Origin: Perkinsus chesapeaki
Taxonomy: Eukaryota; Perkinsozoa; Perkinsida; Perkinsidae
DNA length: 64,000 nucleotides
Direction of reading: 5' to 3'
Assembly (NCBI GenBank): GCA_013115145.1
Contig: JAAPAO010000005.1
Location: 124,001 to 188,000, forward strand
Position 1 is the first letter of the stretch. Each line of letters starts with the position of its first letter. This document shows, one piece after another, positions 58,411 through 64,000 of this stretch. The notes beneath the pieces are model-generated. The model had not been told where the DNA came from. It did not search any database and saw only the letters and a program-made list of their open reading frames with translations. The translations under genes and the position numbers were made by a program.

Positions 58411-61161
58411 ATGCCGTTCCCTCGACCCCCTCCTTCCGTACCACGCTATAAGCTATTATTGGCCTTGTTTACCCTAGTGCCTGTTGCAATATGTTTGATA
58501 CCAATGTACTTGGCACCAGTTGGAGCATGGTATATACCACATATGGTAGGAATTAACCCGCCCCATCGCCTCTTAGTGTAGGATAAATTATCTGAGACGG
58601 GGTTCTCAATGAACCCATGCAAGTTAGATATAGATACTATTCATAAATAAATTCTGGCAATATATACACTTAGGCAAGAACTTGTGATTGACATTGACAT
58701 TATGTCTGATGTTGCATATTACCTTTGTATTGTGTATCAGATCCTTGGGCCTATATGGGCCGCCGTTGCATCTGACTTTGATTACCAATTTTGCAAGAAC
58801 TTCACTCGTAAGGCTGTGGCTGGTGTTTGGGTTGGTGCTACAACTGGTGCTCTAGTACATTACCTTATATCTATTATGAGTGGTACTTATGGTAACCCTG
58901 ATGAATATCCTAGATTATGGGCTGTATTTCTGCAACTTCCCTTCACGTTTATATTTTGTATGGCTCGTGGTAAAGCAGGATGTAAACTTAGTGATGTGTT
59001 CTTCGGCCAGCATGCCCTTATCGTATCTTCGATACCCACTGAGTTCTTTACTGTCAGTGCCTACGGTGAAGACCTCGTATATGCTGTATCTGGTACAGTT
59101 GGTCTTGTCTTATCCTTCGTCTTAATCACTCTTCTTAAACTCCTTCATTGGCTACCGGTAGCAGGATTGCCACCTTTCGAGCAATTCAGTTACCAGGCTG
59201 CTGCTTTCTATGACGTTTTGACCTCGTATGCGAATTCTGGCAAAAACCAACAGAAGATCATAGATGCTACATATAAAGACTTTGTTAAGGCATGTGTTGG
59301 TATTACAAAAGGTGCAGGCGGCCCAAAGGAGATATATGGCCCTGCTTGGCAAATGGCCGGTTTTCTGTTCTCTCTGCGTCAAGTAGAGCTCCGAGGGTGC
59401 TATTCTGATTTCATTATGGAACATTACTGGGACCCTCTAGCCAGCGAGATATTCAAGTTACGGTCTAATGTTGGTGCGGTACTTCGTAATCTTTATGATG
59501 CTAATGCAGATAGTGATATCTTATCTATCGATCTACGTGCCAGATCACGAATATTAGAATCTAAGCTACTACAAGTTGATAACATGGCTGAAAGAGGATA
59601 TATGGAGGGGAGATTTACACCTCCGAAGAGCTCCGAGTTCATGAGGTTCCAGTTCATGATAGGATCCATTATGTTCTTCGCAGTACGGGCTGAAGAATTC
59701 AAGGAAGCTGTTCTCGAACATAGAAAGGGCGATAAGTCCAAGAAGGTAATAGCTTCTATAGGATGTTCATCTTTATCATAGTGTTTCCTTCAGTCGAAGA
59801 ACATTTTCCGTGTGTTTTTCGAGGACTTTGTTGATTTCTGGAAGACCTGGTGGAAGAAGCCTTTCTTTAGTCGTACCGCTGAGGAGCATAGTATTCAACC
59901 ACAGTTAATGTTCGCATTAAGATTCACACTTGCTATCGTTGTAGCATCAGTTGTTCTAATAATTGGTGGATGGTACAGTTATGGTGTGTATCGTCATGCA
60001 CGATGGGCTATTGTTCCTCTTTACGTTTGCTTTATGCCTACTGTTGGATCATCTATACTAAGAGGAACAAGGCGTGTGCTCGGTACAATGGCTGGTGCCG
60101 CTCTTGGTATGATATGCATTGTGGCAAATTCTCATGATCGTGCTGCTGTATTTGTAGAAGCAATGGTAGTTGGTTTTGTGGGTAAGCTGGCTAGTATTTA
60201 TCCACCAATAGAATATGCTGGTAGACAGTTTATGAATACATGGTATGTTGTATGCCTTGATCTTGCATTATCTACTACAGACACTAAACGTGAAATGGTT
60301 ATAGCAGCCGCATGGAGAGTTGGCCTTACAACGGGTGGTATATTATATTGTACTATTCTCTCTGGAACATTATTCCCAGAATTCGCTTCCAATCAAATGA
60401 GGCTGCGTGCTGCCCATGCTATATCTCGTGCTGGTGAAGGAGTTGAGAGAGCTACTAATCAACTCGTAGCATCGAGGGAGTCTGAGGATGAGGCCGCTGA
60501 TGTACATGATTGTCGTCCACAATTTGGAACTGAAGTATTCGATAATATGCGTACTGTCATGGCATGTAAAGGTGATGCTTCTGCAGAGGTCGTTGCTCTT
60601 GATCATACCATGCTTATACCTGATATGTCAAAAAGAGTATATAGGAATATGGATGATATATTACGTCTAACCCGATACTCTTTAGTGCTACATAATGCAT
60701 TGGTATCAACTACGTTAAGGGTTAGTGGTCGTGCAGTGGAGATTCTGGATCCTATTATTCAACCACTACAGCAATTCAGTGCGGCTTTAGACGCATCTCG
60801 ATCTCATTTGGTAGAGGTGATGGTTAAACCTGAAAAAGAGAATCTTTCACCTCCTCCATTAGATGATATCAATGTTACGATGCAAGAATGCGTTGATGCG
60901 TTTTTAGCTGCTAGAAGAGATCTGGTTAAAGATGCCCTAAGTGGTTCTGATCGTGCCATAGAAGTTACCAATGGTGGTGGGTTTCGTGTGTATCATTTGG
61001 TTTATGCTTTATCAGTATTTGCTGATTTCTGGACTGATGTAGAAACGGAGCTCATTGGAAGGCTCAGACCATGTGAAATGATACGTCTATCAACTGATGC
61101 TGGTCAATCGAACCTGATAAGAACAATGTCCAGTACGAGAGCAACTGGTACTGGTCAATGA
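58411..61161 (+). CDS. FUSC/ALMT-like multi-pass membrane protein
   Basis: Four exons: 58411-58545, 58582-58622, 58674-59745 and 59794-61161; 871 aa. Two hydrophobic modules are separated by a soluble helical domain. The first follows a short N-terminal helix (LLLALFTLVPVAICLIPMYL) and covers WVGATTGALVHYLISIMSG and similar spans. The second has ALRFTLAIVVASVVLIIGGW, LRGTRRVLGTMAGAALGMIC and VGFVGKLASIYPP. The GTRRVLGTMAGAALG stretch is the hallmark of the FUSC / aromatic acid exporter / ALMT superfamily, in which it ends a transmembrane hairpin. Members export fusaric acid, aromatic acids or malate. Substrate here is unknown; an organic anion channel or exporter is the best inference. The exons are long compared with the rest of the window. 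Confidence 0.75.
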
Positions 61162-61679
61162 AGCCTGATGACACCTACTATTAGGGGCCATTAGTGCAGG
61201 CCAATCAAGCCAAAGGGCAATGGTGCATAGTACGAGATAACTTGGTCGTGAATCAAATCTGTTAAAATCAACGTGTATAATCCCGAGAGAGTCCCTACTC
61301 TATGATACCATAGCCCGGAGGAGCTGGTAACCCATCGTATCGCCTACTACCAAGAATAGGACAATGAGTAGGATAAGCAGTAATGCAATGTGTAGATGTC
61401 CTCACCATACACCGTGAGGTGATTTCTCATTCGAGCAGCTCCATCTTTGAAGCAATATAAAATACCATACCTGATCCGGGATTCCTTGAACTAGTGCCAC
61501 CAATATCCAGCAGCTAATTGTTAATAATTTTCAATCGACTTGTGGTATTGTGTGCTTTGTGCTTTAGTAGTGGCATGGGGTCGATGAATCAGGGCTTCAA
61601 GGCCCGCACTTGTCTTTGGTTCTTAGCAGATAACGGCTTGTATCCTTGCTAAGGTAGTGTATGTCCCTTATGCTGATAA
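61162..61679. other. Spacer between the FUSC-like gene and COG3
   Basis: 518 bp without a supported frame. It should contain the COG3 promoter. No motif recognised. Confidence 0.4.
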
Positions 61680-64000
61680 ATGTCTGCTACATCCTCTAAC
61701 GATGAGAGATCGCCTAAGCGTCTCAATGGCGCCAGCGTTAAACATACTACAGGAGACTATTCAGTAAGTAACTTATTCTAGACCGTTCCTTCCAATTACC
61801 TATTTTTCAGAGACTATCCTCAGATCAACAGCATGCATTGGATGATATTGCCAATATATGGACTACTCGTCATGCTGATGATATCACCAATTGTAGCTAT
61901 TGGATGACAGATGAAATTAGAAAGAGCATCCTGACGGGTGAACTGGTAGGAGGGTGTATCTCTCAGGACTGTCCTCCATGTTCCTTCACAATCCATCGTG
62001 GCATGTATGCTCTTCTTTACGATCAGAGTACTGATGGAGTTACTCCACGTGATGTTTATGATAAGTTTTACGATATTTATTTGGGATTAGAAGAGCAACA
62101 GGCAGCTAAAGAGAATGCATCTGGTAAGGTGGTCATTATTGAAGAGAAGCATTATCATATACTTTCAGTTCGAGATAGATGGAAGTGGGCGGTTAACATT
62201 AAGGATATGTGTTATAATATAAATGCTAGATTAAAGGATAGCGTAGACCTACTGGATGATGTGGATGTTGAGCGTGAGGAAGTTGTTGATAAGACAACAC
62301 AGCTACATAAACGCTGTGAGACCATGATGCGGGTGAGCGAGGGCTGGCAACAGGTGGTGAGCTAAGATTAGGCTTAGTTGAAATTAACTGCATTTATTTA
62401 TCTGTGGTATACTTGAATGGCTCCCGGAGTCTATTCAAAACTCTACACAGGACCTCACACATGTGATATCGCTTAACTAGGATGTACTGGATTGCAGTCT
62501 GTGGTTATTGAGTCTGAGTCACCAATTGTCACTACTCCACATGCTATATCTAGTTCCTCGGGACTTAATCAATTGCTTAGATCTTGGGCTTGTGAATTTA
62601 GCTTTGAATTTGGTGAAGCTGTAAAGTTGCATGCATACAGAATTGTGACATTGAGTTTTCATTACATACTGACTGGGAGTGTGACCTAATGCATCCACCT
62701 TTAACACAAAATGTAGCGATCTGGAATATATCCAAGTCGACCTCGTGTCCCACCATATGATTGTCGTTGGAGTTTGTGTTTTGGTAAAGCTCTCCACTTT
62801 CCATTATTTCACCATTACTTCATAACCTCAGTGTGTTCTCTCTATCAGGAACATAATAGGCTGGAAACAACCGCGGAGAGTATTTCTTCGAAGCTTGCAG
62901 TTTTTGATGATGTCAACAAAATAACACGGTAACCAATAATAAGTCATTCGTAGTCTGATCGAATAACAACAGCAATCCTCGTGTAGCAAAATGTTTGCTT
63001 AAGTTCGTTTGCTCCACGTGGCATGAGCGTGCGTAAATACATATATATCATGTGTATTACATCGTGTGTGTGTTGCAGCGTGTGTCACGATACTCGAGTT
63101 TCGTACGACACTCATTTCATCTGTTTCAGGCAAATGAGCTTTTTGAGCTCATCCACTACCGATGATGTGTCCAAGTTATTCCCTCCTGGTACGGATCTAG
63201 CCGAGGGTCTAAAGGATCTTTTTGGACGTATCGATAACATAACGACATTTATGGAAGAACACTATGATTATCAAATGGTAGTAGTGCCATCAATAGGCTG
63301 CTGTCTGACAGAGTTGCTGTATTAGGCATCAGCTTGTCTATCTCAAATGTCACACTTACGGTCTCGTGCATCCTTCTCTGTGAGGTCACACCTAATAAGA
63401 CTCCTCGACGAGGCTGCAGCGGAGATATTGGTAACTATGAAGTCATGTTTAGGACATGCGTTATTGTCCATTTAGACCACTGGCAATGATAAAGATGTTT
63501 CCAGTAGCCTATATGAAGGATTCCAGGCAGCACGGACATCTGAGGTCATTTACATTCATTTGTGTATGATAGTTGGAATGTCCTTTGCGCTGTCAGGTCC
63601 GGCCCATTGTGGATGTCCTCTGCGGTATTGCAGGAGAAAATGATGATTATGTAACTACCATTTATGCAGTAAGCCCTGCAGCGTCTAGTATATATCCATT
63701 AGGTTAGCTCCAACTAGGTACATCAGTATTACTGTACAGTGAGACAGAATCCTGTTGCTGATTGGGTAAATACAGTTTTGGATAGGATGTCTGCTAGCGA
63801 GGGTAGAATGGAGGATACTCCAGCTGGGGTTGATGGGAATACTAGTACAGATGATGATACAGAGGAAAGTGATATAATACCGTATACTAGGCATGTAATA
63901 AATTGCTCTGTGTAGTGGAAGTTAGAAAGTTATTATTATTATTCAGGTATGTAGACAAGTGTTGTCGTTAGCTACAAAGGAATGCCAAACTTATACAGCA
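61680..64000 (+). CDS. COG3: COG3/Sec34, conserved oligomeric Golgi complex subunit, 3' end beyond window
   Basis: Exons: 61680-61763, 61811-62353, 62849-62928, 63130-63277, 63326-63430, then about 63476-63540, 63593-63672, 63718-63894 and 63946 onward. The joined frame is continuous over the first five and runs off the right edge. The COG3 signature is the coiled coil RLKDSVDLLDDVDVEREEVV, then EHNRLETTAESISSKLAVFD, VNKITRQMSF, NITTFMEEHYDYQMASACLS, LRSRASFSVRSHLIRLLDEA and RPIVDVL. COG3 belongs to lobe A of the complex that tethers retrograde vesicles at the Golgi. The introns at 62354-62848 (495 nt) and 62929-63129 (201 nt) are far longer than the window norm. Confidence 0.8.

Overview
This is a nuclear genome window from a protist. 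Nearly every recognisable gene is broken by very short GT-AG introns (mostly about 37-60 nt) that often end in TATAG or TTAG. The intergenic DNA and introns are AT-rich and full of trinucleotide microsatellites, and TAA, TAG and TGA are all used as stops. The gene set (calcium-dependent protein kinase, AP2-like factors, the flagellar protein IFT56, MSH5, TIMELESS) points to a free-swimming or zoospore-forming alveolate. Perkinsus (Perkinsozoa) is my best guess, but this is inference from gene content and intron style, not a match I could run.

Layout: three tandem intronless RING-H2 genes (1-2706, +). A gene-poor microsatellite region follows (2.7-5.1 kb). Next is a divergent pair of AP2-like paralogues (5120-6457, - and 11293-12856, +). 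They are separated by a 4.2 kb transposon-like element with identical 121-bp terminal inverted repeats and a truncated PIF1-type helicase (6.8-10.9 kb). IFT56 (13086-15675, +) and two uncharacterised coiled-coil/Q-rich genes (15.8-19.6 kb, +) come next. A long minus-strand block holds VAC14, an M50 metalloprotease, MSH5, an uncharacterised gene and an RraA-family gene (19.8-33.8 kb). The RraA gene contains an intron made of tandem 27-bp intron-like units interrupted by an assembly gap. The plus strand then carries a small membrane protein gene, TIMELESS and a CDPK (33.9-41.0 kb), then ALAD/HemB (42.7-44.1 kb). SNU13 and ribosomal protein eL31 lie on the minus strand (45.0-46.4 kb). The remainder is on the plus strand: RMND1/DUF155, a RING gene, three uncharacterised genes, MON1, a FUSC/ALMT-like membrane protein, and the 5' part of COG3, which runs off the right end.

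There is no operon logic. Functional themes recur anyway: endolysosomal and Golgi trafficking (VAC14, MON1, COG3), chromosome biology (MSH5, TIMELESS), RNA and ribosome (SNU13, eL31), flagellum (IFT56), and ubiquitin ligases (four RING proteins). Exon-intron structures were read by eye, using homology frames and AG/GT sites. Where exon boundaries are listed, the joined exons keep one open frame. Where they are not listed, the gene span is approximate.
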